Source of the DNA: Anaerolineae bacterium
GTDB taxonomy: Bacteria > Chloroflexota > Anaerolineae > Aggregatilineales > Phototrophicaceae
Direction: 5' to 3'
Assembly (NCBI GenBank): GCA_022821805.1
Contig: JAJECX010000001.1
Span: 1-64,000 of the forward strand
DNA: 64,000 bases
The translations under genes and the position numbers were made by a program. Of the stretch, positions 53,977 through 63,698 are shown in pieces; position 1 is the first letter of the stretch, and each line of letters starts with the position of its first letter. A model generated the notes under the pieces. It was given only the letters and a program-made list of their open reading frames with translations, did no database searches and was not told where the DNA came from.

Positions 53977-54339
53977 ATGCCGACCGTACTTGAATTTGGT
54001 CCCGTCACCGCGCTGCTGGTCATTTCCACTGTCTTGGCGCTGATCATCGCCAATATCTCGCGCTTGATGGGTCCGCACCGACCGAGCTATCGCAAATCAG
54101 TCCCTTACGAAAGCGGCATGAAGCCGATTGGTCCCGCCACCCGCCGTCTGCCGGTGAAGTTCTATTTGGTCGCTGTCCTCTTCATCATCTTCGATATCGA
54201 AGTGATATTCTTTCTGCCGTGGGCGGTGTCCATGCGCGACCTTGGCGTTTACGGACTGGCAGTGATGGCGATCTTCACGGTGATCCTGATCGTCGGCTTC
54301 GTGTACGAATGGAAGAAAGGTGGTTTGGAATGGGAGTAA
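53977..54339 (+). CDS. nuoA: NADH-quinone oxidoreductase subunit A
   Basis: 120 residues, TTGGAG 4-5 nt before the ATG. Three helices and the conserved [11 protein letters not shown] and [22 protein letters not shown] blocks identify NuoA of the membrane arm. First gene of the complex I operon; its end overlaps nuoB by 10 nt. Confidence 0.95.
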   Translation: MPTVLEFGPVTALLVISTVLALIIANISRLMGPHRPSYRKSVPYESGMKPIGPATRRLPVKFYLVAVLFIIFDIEVIFFLPWAVSMRDLGVYGLAVMAIFTVILIVGFVYEWKKGGLEWE

Positions 54340-54812
54340 GCTCGAAACTGGGAAATCTCGGCGTCGTGACAACCACCGTTGAGCAGGCTGTCAATTGGGC
54401 GCGCACCGGCGCGATGTGGCCGCTGCTGTTTGGGCTGGCTTGCTGCGCGATTGAGTATATGAGCTCGCAGGCGTCGAGCTATGACTTGTCGCGCTTTGGC
54501 ATGGAATTAAATCGCGCCACGCCGCGGCAGGCTGATTTGCTGATTGTATCCGGGCGCCTTACACGGAAGATGGCGCCGGTAGTACGCCAGCTTTACGACC
54601 AAATGGCGGAGCCGAAATGGGTCATTTCGATGGGTGATTGCGCTTCTTGTGGCGGGGTCTACAACAATTACGCGATCGTGCAGGGCGTGGATGAGATTAT
54701 CCCGGTGGATGTCTATATCGCCGGTTGCCCGCCGCGCCCGGAACAGTTGCTGCACGGCATATTGACCCTGCACGAAAAGGTCCGTGGCGAGCGCATCGCC
54801 GATTGGGCTTGA
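54330..54812 (+). CDS. nuoB: NADH-quinone oxidoreductase subunit B
   Basis: 160 residues from the ATG at 54330, preceded by AAAGGTGG inside nuoA; upstream frame to 54219 lies within nuoA and is not NuoB. The N2 cluster ligands are visible: the CC pair in [10 protein letters not shown], Cys in MGDCASCGG and Cys in [10 protein letters not shown]. It carries the terminal Fe-S cluster that reduces quinone. Confidence 0.96.
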   Translation: MGVSSKLGNLGVVTTTVEQAVNWARTGAMWPLLFGLACCAIEYMSSQASSYDLSRFGMELNRATPRQADLLIVSGRLTRKMAPVVRQLYDQMAEPKWVISMGDCASCGGVYNNYAIVQGVDEIIPVDVYIAGCPPRPEQLLHGILTLHEKVRGERIADWA

Positions 54813-54855
54813 TAGCAAAGCGGCTGGCGGAACTAGAATTCAAGGCGGTTGACGA

Positions 54856-55425
54856 ATGGAAATCCCGGCGGCAAGAGATCCGGTAGACGCTGCGCGTGAA
54901 GCGTTTGGCGACGCCGTGCTGCATGTCAAAGAATTTCGCGGCGAGACGACGATTGTCGTTGAGGCTTTGCGCGCGGCCGAAGCGCTGGACTTTCTGCGTG
55001 TAACATCGGGCTTGGTTTATAACATGCTGTCCGATGTCAGCGCCGTCGACTATTACCCGAACGATTATGGCGATTCTTTTGACGGGGATGAAAGTGATTA
55101 TCGGCCTGAGCGTTTCGGCGTTTCTTATCATATTTTGTCCATGCTCTACAACCGGCGGCTGCGCGTGAAAGCTTTCGTCGCTGAGGATGATCCGCGCCTG
55201 CCCACCGCTACGGTGGTCTGGCCCGCGGCCAACTGGCTGGAGCGGGAGATCGCCGACATGATGGGCATCGTCTTTGAAGGGCATCCCGATCAGCGGCGCT
55301 TGCTGATGCCGGATGATTGGTACGGCCATCCCCATCGGCGCGATTATCCGCTGGGCAAAGAGACGGTGGCGTTTTCCTTTAATGTCGATGAGATTCACGA
55401 GCATAAACCCTTCGCGAAGGATTAG
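54856..55425 (+). CDS. nuoC: NADH-quinone oxidoreductase subunit C
   Basis: 189 residues, AAGGCGG before the ATG. The C-terminal signature WLEREIADMMGIVFEGHPDQRRLLMPDDW and HPHRRDYPLG is diagnostic. It is a peripheral-arm subunit, separate from nuoD here rather than fused as in E. coli. A 43-bp gap follows nuoB. Confidence 0.95.
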   Translation: MEIPAARDPVDAAREAFGDAVLHVKEFRGETTIVVEALRAAEALDFLRVTSGLVYNMLSDVSAVDYYPNDYGDSFDGDESDYRPERFGVSYHILSMLYNRRLRVKAFVAEDDPRLPTATVVWPAANWLEREIADMMGIVFEGHPDQRRLLMPDDWYGHPHRRDYPLGKETVAFSFNVDEIHEHKPFAKD

Positions 55426-55439
55426 CTTCCGAGGACGAT

Positions 55440-56708
55440 ATGGCAGTCGCAGAGCAGACGCAATCCATTGAAGAACAGCGCCGCTGGGAGGGCAGCCTCG
55501 ACCAATTGCGCGGTTTGGTTTCGGAACGCGCGATCACGGGCGAGACGATGCTGCTCAATATGGGGCCGCATCATCCCAGCACGCATGGGGTGCTGCGGCT
55601 GTTGCTCGAGCTCGATGGCGAGCAGATTGTGAGTTGCCTGCCGGACATCGGCTTCTTGCATACTGGCATCGAAAAGTCGGTAGAGGACAAGAGCTACGAG
55701 AAGGCGGTGCCGTTGACGGACCGCATGGATTATCTCTCGCCGATGTCCAACAATATGGCTTTTTCCGCGGCGGTGGAGAAGCTGCTGGATTTGGACGTGC
55801 CCGAGCGCGGTCAGATCATCCGCATTGTCTGCCTGGAATTGGCGCGCTGCGCCAGTCACCTGGTTTGGCTGGGCACGCATGCGATCGACATGGGCGCGAT
55901 GAGCGTGCTGCTTTATGCCTTTCGCGAGCGCGAGCGTATCCTCGGCATGTTCGAGATGCTCTCGGGCCAGCGCATGATGAGCAGCTATATTCGCCCGGGC
56001 GGCGTCTGGCGCGATGTGCCCGACGACTTCCTGCCCACGATCAAACAGTTTCTCAACGACTTCCCGGCGAAGGTCGATGATTACGAAGCCTTGCTCACGA
56101 AGAATCCGATTTGGAAGGATCGCGCCCAAGGCGTCGGGGTCATCGAGCCGGATGTCGCGCTCGCCTACGGGCTGACCGGTCCTGCTTTGCGCGGCAGCGG
56201 CGTCAACTGGGATCTGCGCAAGGCGCAGCCTTACAGCGGATACGAGACCTACGATTTCAATGTGCCGCTGGGCGAACATGGCGATGTCTATGATCGCTAT
56301 CTGATTCGGATCCACGAATTCCGCGAAAGCATGAAGATTCTGAATCAGGCGGTGGCGCGCTTGGAGACGGTTCAGGGACCTTATCGTTCTGAGAACAACA
56401 AGTATTGCCCGCCGCTGCGCAGCGAGTTGGGTCAGAGCATGGAAGCGGTGATTCACCATTTCAAGCTTTGGACCTACGGCTATGACGCGCCGGACGACGA
56501 AATCTATAACGCCATCGAAAGCCCTCGCGGCGAGATCGGCTGCTACATACACGGGACGGGCGCCAATAAACCAAGGCGTGTGCATTTCAAGACGCCGTCG
56601 TTCATTCATATCAGCGCGCTGCCGGTTGTTGCGAAGGGTTATCTCTTGGCCGATATGGTGGCGATTATCGGCAGCGTTGATATCGTGCTCGGCGATTGCG
56701 ACCGCTAG
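55440..56708 (+). CDS. nuoD: NADH-quinone oxidoreductase subunit D
   Basis: 422 residues, GAGGA before the ATG, 14 bp after nuoC. LNMGPHHPSTHGVLRLLLELDGE, GFLHTGIEK, AVPLTDRMDYLSPM and the C-terminal DIVLGDCDR are present; the HPSTHG loop and Tyr of the quinone pocket are conserved. It forms the quinone-binding cavity with NuoB. Confidence 0.97.
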   Translation: MAVAEQTQSIEEQRRWEGSLDQLRGLVSERAITGETMLLNMGPHHPSTHGVLRLLLELDGEQIVSCLPDIGFLHTGIEKSVEDKSYEKAVPLTDRMDYLSPMSNNMAFSAAVEKLLDLDVPERGQIIRIVCLELARCASHLVWLGTHAIDMGAMSVLLYAFRERERILGMFEMLSGQRMMSSYIRPGGVWRDVPDDFLPTIKQFLNDFPAKVDDYEALLTKNPIWKDRAQGVGVIEPDVALAYGLTGPALRGSGVNWDLRKAQPYSGYETYDFNVPLGEHGDVYDRYLIRIHEFRESMKILNQAVARLETVQGPYRSENNKYCPPLRSELGQSMEAVIHHFKLWTYGYDAPDDEIYNAIESPRGEIGCYIHGTGANKPRRVHFKTPSFIHISALPVVAKGYLLADMVAIIGSVDIVLGDCDR

Positions 56709-56713
56709 GCGGT

Positions 56714-56781
56714 GTCGGACGTTGACCGACGCAATAAAGTAGAGACGAATAAATGGATTCCCGCAGCATAGTAGGGAATCC
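56714..56781 (+). other. Two hairpins in the nuoD-nuoE gap
   Basis: GTCGG (56714-56718) / CCGAC (56726-56730), loop 7; and GGATTCCC (56755-56762) / GGGAATCC (56774-56781), perfect 8-bp arms with an 11-nt loop. Neither is followed by a T run. They could be mRNA-processing or stability elements that tune expression between nuoABCD and the rest of the operon. Confidence 0.45.
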
Positions 56782-56802
56782 GTTTGCGAAGGAAAGCAGT
56801 GC

Positions 56803-57315
56803 ATGGCGATCATCGGTAATTCAAAATACGAAGAGCGCATCAACCACCATATTGCGAAATATGAAACGAAGCGCTCTGCCGTGATGCCGCTGCTCTATAT
56901 TGCGCAAGAAGAGTACGGCTGGGTCAATCAAGACGGCATCAACGAGGTGGCGCAGCTTCTCAATCTTGATCCGACGCAGGTGAAGTCGATCGCCGGCTTT
57001 TACACGATGTATTCGGAGAAGCCCAAAGGGGTGTATTGGTTGCAAGTTTGCACCGATTTGCCCTGCGCGTTACAGGGCGCCGATGATTTTCACGCCTGGC
57101 TGAAAGAGGAATTGGGTGTGGAAGAGGGCGGCACCTCAGCCGACGGCATGTTCACCGTCGAGCATGTTATGTGTTTGGCGGCTTGTGACAAGGCGCCGAT
57201 GCTGCAGTGCAACTTCCGTTATGTCGAGGATCTTGATCAGAACAAGATGCGCGAACTGCTGGCGAAATGGCGCGCGGAAGCGGCTGCATCGATGAACGGG
57301 CGAAGCGCCGAATAG
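56803..57315 (+). CDS. nuoE: NADH-quinone oxidoreductase subunit E
   Basis: 170 residues, AAGGAAAG before the ATG. The thioredoxin-like fold carries the 2Fe-2S (N1a) ligands in QVCTDLPCALQGA and VMCLAACDKAPMLQCN. The second ligand site has C-x-x-x-x-C spacing as usual. Part of the NADH-dehydrogenase module with NuoF and NuoG. Confidence 0.95.
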   Translation: MAIIGNSKYEERINHHIAKYETKRSAVMPLLYIAQEEYGWVNQDGINEVAQLLNLDPTQVKSIAGFYTMYSEKPKGVYWLQVCTDLPCALQGADDFHAWLKEELGVEEGGTSADGMFTVEHVMCLAACDKAPMLQCNFRYVEDLDQNKMRELLAKWRAEAAASMNGRSAE

Positions 57316-57340
57316 CGGGCAAAAGGAATCAAGAGCGACT

Positions 57341-58591
57341 ATGCATATTCTCTTGCGCGGACGCGATATCGACAACATCAAACAGCTTGCTGTCTATGAG
57401 AAGCATGACGGCTTTGCAGGCATGAAGAAGGCGCTGGCGATGACACCGGCCGAAGTGATTGATGTCGTCAAAGCGTCGGGCTTGCGCGGGCGCGGCGGCG
57501 CCGGCTTTCCTACCGGCGTCAAGTGGAGCTTCATCCCGCAGCACGAGCCGGTCAAGTTCGTCACCATCAACGCCGACGAAAGCGAAACGGGCACCTTCAA
57601 AGATCGCGAGATCATGGAGGAGAATCCTTACCAGTTGATCGAAGGCTCGTTAATCTGCGCATACGCCATTCAGGCGAAAGCGGTCTATATCTACTTGCGC
57701 GGCGAATTCTGGGATATCGGCGATCAACTGGACGAGTGCATTGAAGCGCTGCGCGAGAAGGGATTCGTTGGCAAGAATATCATGGGCTCGGGCTACGACT
57801 GCGAGGTCTACACCCACCTAGGCGCTGGCGCCTATATCTGTGGCGAGGAAAGCGCGCTGCTCAACAGTCTCGAAGGTTATCTGGGGCAGCCGCGCGTCCG
57901 TCCGCCTTTCCCGGCGCAAAAGGGCGGTGGACTTTACAAGGAAGCGACCGTCGTCAATAACGTGGAGACCTTGGCAAATGTCCCCTACATTATGAGCGAA
58001 GGGGCGGATGCATTCAAAGCGATCGGCACCGAGCAAAGCGCGGGCAATAAGATTTATTGCGTCAGCGGCCATGTAAAGCGGTCCGGCAATTATGAGCTGC
58101 CAATGGGCACAACCTTTCGCGAATTGCTGTACGACCATGCTGGCGGACCTCTCTATGAGGATCGTCCCTTCAAAGCGATGCTGCCATCGGGGGGCTCCGG
58201 TCCAATCGTGCCTTTGACCGATGAGGTGCTGGATACGCCGATGAGCTACGAAGATTGCGCCAATATCGGCACAATCATTGGCTCGGCTTCCATCATCGTC
58301 ATGGATGAGACGGTCGATATGACTTGGGTCGCGTCGAAGGTGACCAAGTTCTTCAAGCATGAGAGCTGCGGCAAGTGCACGCCCTGCCGCGAGGGCACTT
58401 ACTGGTTGGATAAGGTGATTGACCGGATACTGGATGGGCGCGGCTCGCCGGACGATGTCAAGCGCATCGCCGATGTCGCCGAAAATATGGCTGGCACGAC
58501 ACTCTGCGCGCTGGGGGATTTCGCCGCCAACCCGATCATTCATACCATCCGCCATTTCCCGGATGATTTCGCGCAGCATGTGCAGTCCTAG
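57341..58591 (+). CDS. nuoF: NADH-quinone oxidoreductase subunit F
   Basis: 416 residues. GLRGRGGAGFPTGVKW (FMN/NADH site), the NADESETGTFKDRE-type block, GAGAYICGEESALLNSLEG, and the N3 4Fe-4S ligands ESCGKCTPCREGT near residue 345 are all present. NADH oxidation site of complex I. A small unrelated ORF follows before nuoG. Confidence 0.97.
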   Translation: MHILLRGRDIDNIKQLAVYEKHDGFAGMKKALAMTPAEVIDVVKASGLRGRGGAGFPTGVKWSFIPQHEPVKFVTINADESETGTFKDREIMEENPYQLIEGSLICAYAIQAKAVYIYLRGEFWDIGDQLDECIEALREKGFVGKNIMGSGYDCEVYTHLGAGAYICGEESALLNSLEGYLGQPRVRPPFPAQKGGGLYKEATVVNNVETLANVPYIMSEGADAFKAIGTEQSAGNKIYCVSGHVKRSGNYELPMGTTFRELLYDHAGGPLYEDRPFKAMLPSGGSGPIVPLTDEVLDTPMSYEDCANIGTIIGSASIIVMDETVDMTWVASKVTKFFKHESCGKCTPCREGTYWLDKVIDRILDGRGSPDDVKRIADVAENMAGTTLCALGDFAANPIIHTIRHFPDDFAQHVQS

Positions 58592-58614
58592 GCTGGCCAG
58601 GGGAGTTCGTAGAA

Positions 58615-58935
58615 GTGACTAAGCCTGGCCGGGGGAGTCTCATCGAAAGGCTGGTCAGCGGCATATTCAAGTCGCCCTTGGAGCGCGAGCGCGACTTTTA
58701 CCGCCGGTATCGCGAGTTGAGCGGATTGATTGACGAATCGCCGGACAACATGAATGTGTTTGTGCTGCGCGGCGAATTGAGCTTGGAACGCGGAGATTAT
58801 GAGCGGGCAACGAATGATTTCGAGCGCGCTCTTGAACTGGCGCAAGATTTAGACGAAGCCAAAGGCTGGCTTGTAATGGAACAGGTGATGCGCGATCGCG
58901 CGCTGTACGGATTGAAATTGGCGCGGCGAGCCTAG
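58615..58935 (+). CDS. Small TPR-like protein inserted in the nuo operon
   Basis: 106 residues starting at a GTG (58615) with GGGGAG about 10 nt upstream. One TPR-like helix pair is visible (NMNVFVLRGELSLERGDYERATNDFERALELAQDLDEAKG), preceded by a basic N-terminus (FKSPLERERDFYRRYRELS). No cofactor motif. It sits 23 bp after nuoF and 45 bp before nuoG, same strand. A 15-nt imperfect direct repeat (58591-58605 and 58623-58637, 13/15 identical) brackets its start. It may be an assembly or accessory factor; no known Nuo subunit matches. Confidence 0.65.
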   Translation: MTKPGRGSLIERLVSGIFKSPLERERDFYRRYRELSGLIDESPDNMNVFVLRGELSLERGDYERATNDFERALELAQDLDEAKGWLVMEQVMRDRALYGLKLARRA

Positions 58936-58980
58936 TAGCCGCCCGATGAAGGGCGGAATATGCTGATTGTGGAGGCGTGA

Positions 58981-61515
58981 ATGTCTGACACGGTGACAAT
59001 CAATGTCGATGGAAAAGACTACCAGGTAGCAGCCGGGTCGAATCTGGTTGATGCCGCAAAATGGCACGCGGGCAACGACATTCCTGTGTTTTGCTATCAT
59101 CCCAAGATGGAACCGGTGGGCATGTGCCGCATGTGTCTGGTTGAATTGGGCAGTCCCGCGCGCGACCGCGCCAGCGGCGAGGTGATGCGCAACGAAGACG
59201 GCAGTCCGCAGATTCGCTATTTCCCCAAGCTGCAGACCGCATGCACGACGACCGTCAGCGACGGCATGCATGTCAAGACGAATACGCAGGAAGTGATCGA
59301 CGCGCGCAACGATGTGCTGGAATTCCTGCTGTCGAGCCATCCGCTGGATTGCCCAATCTGCGACAAGGGCGGCGAGTGCCCGCTGCAAAACCTGACTATG
59401 CGCCACGGGCCGCAGTCATCGCGCATGTATTTTGAAGACAAACAATTGCTTGAAAAGCATTATCCTTTGGGCGATTTAATCTTCCTCGACCGCGAGCGCT
59501 GCATTCAATGCGCGCGCTGCGTCCGCTTTCAGGACGAAGTAGTCGGCGATGATGTGCTGGCGTTTCACGAGCGCGGGCGCCGCTTGCAAATCATTACTAA
59601 TTCTGAACCCGGCTTTGATACTTACTTCAGCGGCAACACGACCGACATTTGCCCGGTCGGCGCCTTGACCACGACTGATTTCCGCTTCGGCGCGCGCCCT
59701 TGGGAACTGAACGAAGTGCCGAGCATCTCGCCTTGGGATGCCGCCGGCGAGAATATCAGCTTGAGCATGCGGCTAGACCGCGACTTCGACGGCAAGGCGG
59801 TGATCAAGCGCGTCATGCCGCGCCAGAACGAGCGCGTGAACGAGATTTGGATCAGCGACAAGACACGCTTCGGCCATCACTTTACACGCAGCGACGATCG
59901 GCTGCGGCAGCCAATGATGAGGACCGGCGGCGCCTTGCGCGAATCCAATTGGGGCGCTGCGCTGCCGGCTTTGGCGAGCGCGCTGCAAGCCGCCGATGGC
60001 GATGTGGCGGCGATCGCTGGCAGCAGCATGTCTAATGAAGATTTGTGGGAATTACGACAGTTGGTAGAAGATTTGGGTGGCTCTCGTCTAGGCGCCTGGA
60101 TGCCGACGCAGGGCGGCGCTGAAATCGCCTCGGAAGTCGGCGTCGGCTTTGGGACGAACCTGGGGCAGCTGGGGCGGGGTGATGCAATTCTGGTGATCGC
60201 CTCGGACCTGGAAGAAGAGGTGCCGATCTGGCATCTGCGCTTGAAGCAGGCGCAAGACCGCGGCGCCTATCTGGTTGTCGCCAACGCGCGACATACGCGG
60301 CTGGAAGACTTCGCCGTGCAAGGCGCGCGCAATGACAAAGTGGTCGAAGGCGATGCCATCCGCTACGGCGCTGGCGATGCGGTTGAAGCGATGCGGAATC
60401 TCAGCGCTGATCATCCGGCGATTGCCGAGCGCTTGAGCGGGGCGGAGAATCTGGTGATTGTCGCTGGCGCTGAGGGACTGACGCTCTCCGGCAGCCAGGC
60501 GCTGGCGCAGGGAGCCGCCAATTTCCTGATTGAAAGCGAGCATATCGGTCGGCGCAACAATGGCTTGCTCTTGACCTTGCCGGGCGCAAATGGAATGGGC
60601 TTGCATTATTTGGGTTTCACGCCCGCGGCGACGCTGGACATCATGGCGAATCCGCCAAAAGCTCTGATCGTGGCGCAGGCGGAATTGCTCGATGACGATC
60701 CGGTGGCGCGCAGCTGGCTCAGCCAGGTGGAAACAGTCATCTATGCCAACCTATTTGATGACGGTATTTCCGAGCTTGCCGATTACGTCATGCCTATTCA
60801 GAGCTTCGCCGAGCGCGATGGCAGCTACGTCAACGGCGAACGGCGCGTCCAGCGCTTCTATACCGCGCAGGGTCCGATTGGGCAGTCACTGCCCGCCTGG
60901 AAGCTCTTTGGCGGCCTGCGTCAGGAACTCGGCGCCGGGCATTTGAAACCGTCGGCAGCCGCCGTCATGCTTGACTTGAGCGCCAATGTCGATTCCTTCA
61001 CCGGCATCAGCTACAAGGAGTTGGCGAAAGTTAAGCGCGAGTTTCCCGATGTCGGCGGTCGTGATCAGTATTATGGCGGCACCGCCTATACCAATACGGG
61101 CGGGCTGGGGATTCAGATTCCGTCTGCGTCCGACAAGCGCAAAGGGCGGCGTCCCCGTCGCGTTGGCGGCTATGAGCAGCCAAGCCTGGAAGAAAACGAA
61201 GTCCTAATCATGCCGGTAACGCGGCTTTACAACCGGCAGCGCAATTTCCGCCCGACACTAATGCTCGAGCCGAGAATCCTGTCGCCATTTGCCATTGTCA
61301 ACGCTGATGACGCCGCGGCGATGGGAATCAGCGACGGAGATATTGTAGAGATCGTCGCCGGGGAATCGCGCGTTCGCGTTCGAGCGGCGGTCAGTGAAGA
61401 AATTGCGGCGCGGACGGTGGCGCTTCCCCGTCATTTGACCGAAGAAGCCATCCCGCTGACGGTCACTGCGGGACGCATCAGAATGGTAGCGGAAGCGATC
61501 GCCGCTGGCGGTTGA
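58981..61515 (+). CDS. nuoG: NADH-quinone oxidoreductase subunit G
   Basis: 844 residues, GGAGGCG before the ATG. N-terminal 2Fe-2S: CYHPKMEPVGMCRMCLVE and ACTTTVSDG. The His-Cys cluster site is HPLDCPICDKGGECPLQNL, followed by two 4Fe-4S sites (RCIQCARCVRFQDEVVG, and NTTDICPVGALT). The rest is the molybdopterin-oxidoreductase-like domain without cofactor cysteine. It wires electrons from NuoF to NuoI. Confidence 0.96.
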   Translation: MSDTVTINVDGKDYQVAAGSNLVDAAKWHAGNDIPVFCYHPKMEPVGMCRMCLVELGSPARDRASGEVMRNEDGSPQIRYFPKLQTACTTTVSDGMHVKTNTQEVIDARNDVLEFLLSSHPLDCPICDKGGECPLQNLTMRHGPQSSRMYFEDKQLLEKHYPLGDLIFLDRERCIQCARCVRFQDEVVGDDVLAFHERGRRLQIITNSEPGFDTYFSGNTTDICPVGALTTTDFRFGARPWELNEVPSISPWDAAGENISLSMRLDRDFDGKAVIKRVMPRQNERVNEIWISDKTRFGHHFTRSDDRLRQPMMRTGGALRESNWGAALPALASALQAADGDVAAIAGSSMSNEDLWELRQLVEDLGGSRLGAWMPTQGGAEIASEVGVGFGTNLGQLGRGDAILVIASDLEEEVPIWHLRLKQAQDRGAYLVVANARHTRLEDFAVQGARNDKVVEGDAIRYGAGDAVEAMRNLSADHPAIAERLSGAENLVIVAGAEGLTLSGSQALAQGAANFLIESEHIGRRNNGLLLTLPGANGMGLHYLGFTPAATLDIMANPPKALIVAQAELLDDDPVARSWLSQVETVIYANLFDDGISELADYVMPIQSFAERDGSYVNGERRVQRFYTAQGPIGQSLPAWKLFGGLRQELGAGHLKPSAAAVMLDLSANVDSFTGISYKELAKVKREFPDVGGRDQYYGGTAYTNTGGLGIQIPSASDKRKGRRPRRVGGYEQPSLEENEVLIMPVTRLYNRQRNFRPTLMLEPRILSPFAIVNADDAAAMGISDGDIVEIVAGESRVRVRAAVSEEIAARTVALPRHLTEEAIPLTVTAGRIRMVAEAIAAGG

Positions 61516-61533
61516 CGACAGAGGAATTAAGGT

Positions 61534-63108
61534 ATGAGCCGAAATTTGAAGATCGCCATTGCCGTCGTCGTCCTGGGAGGGCTGGTCACTACGATTGTGG
61601 TGGCAGCGCTCGTTATTGCCAATTTAAGCGCAATTGCGACCTGGATCGGTTTTGACGATACGCTCAACCTTGATGGACGCCAAGGCGCGATCGGCATGCT
61701 GCTCAATCCGGAAGCTCGCGTTCAGAACGTTGTGCAGTGCGGGGACGATGCCGGCTGCTCTGCGCTTTGGCCGATCATATTTGCCGCTGGTTTTGCCTTT
61801 GTCATTGTTACCGGCTTTGCCTATTGCACCTTGCTGGAGCGGCGCTTGCTGGCTTTTCTGCAGCACCGCGTGGGACCCAACCGCGTTGGACCGCAGGGTT
61901 TCTTGCAGCCGGCGGCTGATGGCGTAAAACTGGTCTTCAAGGAAGACTTGATCCCCGCCGGCGCCGACAAATGGGTCTTCCGTCTGGCGCCAATGATCAA
62001 GGTGATTCCCATCTTGATGATCGCGGCGGTGATCCCGATGGGACCCGATCTGGTCTTGCCTTGGTTCGCGCCCTCGCTTGGCGATGTCTGGTTCCAGGCG
62101 CCGCAGGGCTTGGTTGATTCCAATGTCGGCATCCTCTGGGTGATTGCCATCACCAGCATCGCCACTTATGGCGTTGTGCTGGCGGGCTGGTCGAGCGATA
62201 ACAAATACGCCATGCTGGGCGCATTGCGCGCCTCGGCGCAGATGATCAGCTATGAGCTCAGTTTCGCCTTGACGCTGGCCATCCCGGTCATGATTGTCGG
62301 CAGCATGTCCATCGGCGATATCATTGACGCGCAGCGCAATATATGGGATTGGTTCGTCTTTCAGAATCCCTTGGCGGCGGCTGTTTTGATCTTGGCGCTG
62401 CTGGCGGAGACCAATCGCGCGCCATTTGACTTGACCGAGGCTGAGCAAGAACTTACGCAAGGCTATATGACCGAATACAGCGGCATGAAATTCGCTCTTT
62501 TCATGATGGCGGAGTATCTCGGGATGATCGCGGTGAGCCTGGTGGCGGTGGCGGTATTCTTCGGCGGCTATCATTTATGGCCGATGGACGGATTGCCGAT
62601 ACTGGCGCCGCTCATTTTCATCATCAAGGTGGTCTTGGTGCTCTGCGGCATGATCTGGATTCGGGCGACCTTGCCGCGCATCCGTTACGACCGCTTGATG
62701 CAATTCGGCTGGAAGGTGATGATCCCGCTTGCGCTGCTGGCGGTGGCTTGGACGGCGGTGTCAATCGTGGTCGGCGATGCTCTGGGCGGCACGGCATATC
62801 CCTTCATATCAGGCGTCGTATTTGTGGCAGCCCTGCTGATTGGCGCGCTGGCGCTGCGGCGGATAAGTCGCGAGCGGGACAACGAAGAAGCGATTCCGCT
62901 GGAGGATGATCCCGCGTACACGGGCGAGCGGCGCGGCTTGGGCTGGGCGCTGATTCATGTGGTCGGCATGTTGATTGCAATTCCCTTGGCGCAAATCCGC
63001 TTTCAGCTGAGGGCGCTTGAAGGCATGGCGAGCTTCGGGCGCACGCCGGAAGAAGACCGCATTATGGAAAGCGGCGAGACCGCCATCAAGACGGCTGGCG
63101 GCGAATAA
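61534..63108 (+). CDS. nuoH: NADH-quinone oxidoreductase subunit H, extended
   Basis: 524 residues; typical NuoH is about 330-430. Core blocks are present: ERRLLAFLQHRVGPNRVGPQGFLQPAADGVKLVFKED, SYELSFALTLAIPV, AETNRAPFDLTEAEQELTQGYMTEYSGM, WIRATLPRIRYDRLMQFGWK. Additions are an N-terminal insert (~residues 30-68, with two Cys in QCGDDAGC) between the first helix and the core, and a C-terminal extension from about residue 420 with another helix pair, an acidic loop and a soluble tail. It forms the quinone tunnel and proton route next to NuoB/D. Confidence 0.94.
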   Translation: MSRNLKIAIAVVVLGGLVTTIVVAALVIANLSAIATWIGFDDTLNLDGRQGAIGMLLNPEARVQNVVQCGDDAGCSALWPIIFAAGFAFVIVTGFAYCTLLERRLLAFLQHRVGPNRVGPQGFLQPAADGVKLVFKEDLIPAGADKWVFRLAPMIKVIPILMIAAVIPMGPDLVLPWFAPSLGDVWFQAPQGLVDSNVGILWVIAITSIATYGVVLAGWSSDNKYAMLGALRASAQMISYELSFALTLAIPVMIVGSMSIGDIIDAQRNIWDWFVFQNPLAAAVLILALLAETNRAPFDLTEAEQELTQGYMTEYSGMKFALFMMAEYLGMIAVSLVAVAVFFGGYHLWPMDGLPILAPLIFIIKVVLVLCGMIWIRATLPRIRYDRLMQFGWKVMIPLALLAVAWTAVSIVVGDALGGTAYPFISGVVFVAALLIGALALRRISRERDNEEAIPLEDDPAYTGERRGLGWALIHVVGMLIAIPLAQIRFQLRALEGMASFGRTPEEDRIMESGETAIKTAGGE

Positions 63109-63170
63109 CGTACTGTCCGCCTTTACAGTGACTTTTTCAGTCCGACGAATATGGACATGAGGAAAGAATT

Positions 63171-63665
63171 ATGAACGTCATCAAAGGATTCCAAACCACC
63201 TTGAAGCATCTCATGGATGACGCGGTTACGGTGCAGTATCCGGAACAGGTGCAGAAATTCCATGATCGCTACAAGGGGCGGCATCACCTGCGCCGCTATG
63301 AAAACGGCCTGGAGAAGTGCATCGGCTGTTCGCTCTGCGCGGCTGCCTGCCCGGCCGACGCCATCTGGGTGGAGGCGGCGGAAAACACTGATGAAGAACG
63401 CTACAGCCCCGGCGAACGTTATGCCAAGACCTACGAGATCAACATGCTGCGCTGCATCTTTTGCGGCTATTGCGAAGATGCCTGCCCGACCGAAGCGATA
63501 CAACTGGGCCACGAGCATCAGATGTCGTTCACTGATCGGCGCGATGCGATTTATACAAAAGACATGCTGATCGATCCGCCGCAGGAGGGCGCGGCTGATA
63601 CACCGCAGGAAGTTGAAGCGGGGGCTTACGATCGCTCGATTCCGGATATGGAAGACCCGTCCTAG
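63171..63665 (+). CDS. nuoI: NADH-quinone oxidoreductase subunit I
   Basis: 164 residues, GAGGAAAG before the ATG. Two ferredoxin-type 4Fe-4S motifs are complete: KCIGCSLCAAACPADAIWVEA and RCIFCGYCEDACPTEAIQLGHE (clusters N6a and N6b). The C-terminus is acidic. It passes electrons from NuoG to NuoB. Confidence 0.96.
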   Translation: MNVIKGFQTTLKHLMDDAVTVQYPEQVQKFHDRYKGRHHLRRYENGLEKCIGCSLCAAACPADAIWVEAAENTDEERYSPGERYAKTYEINMLRCIFCGYCEDACPTEAIQLGHEHQMSFTDRRDAIYTKDMLIDPPQEGAADTPQEVEAGAYDRSIPDMEDPS

Positions 63666-63698
63666 TGGCGTCTTGCGGAACATTGCGGCGAATGCAAA

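Noticed and set aside
58591..58637. Imperfect direct repeat near the nuo TPR gene as a mobile-element target duplication
   Set aside because: The copies are 15 nt with two mismatches and only 32 bp apart, and no transposase or inverted ends are present.
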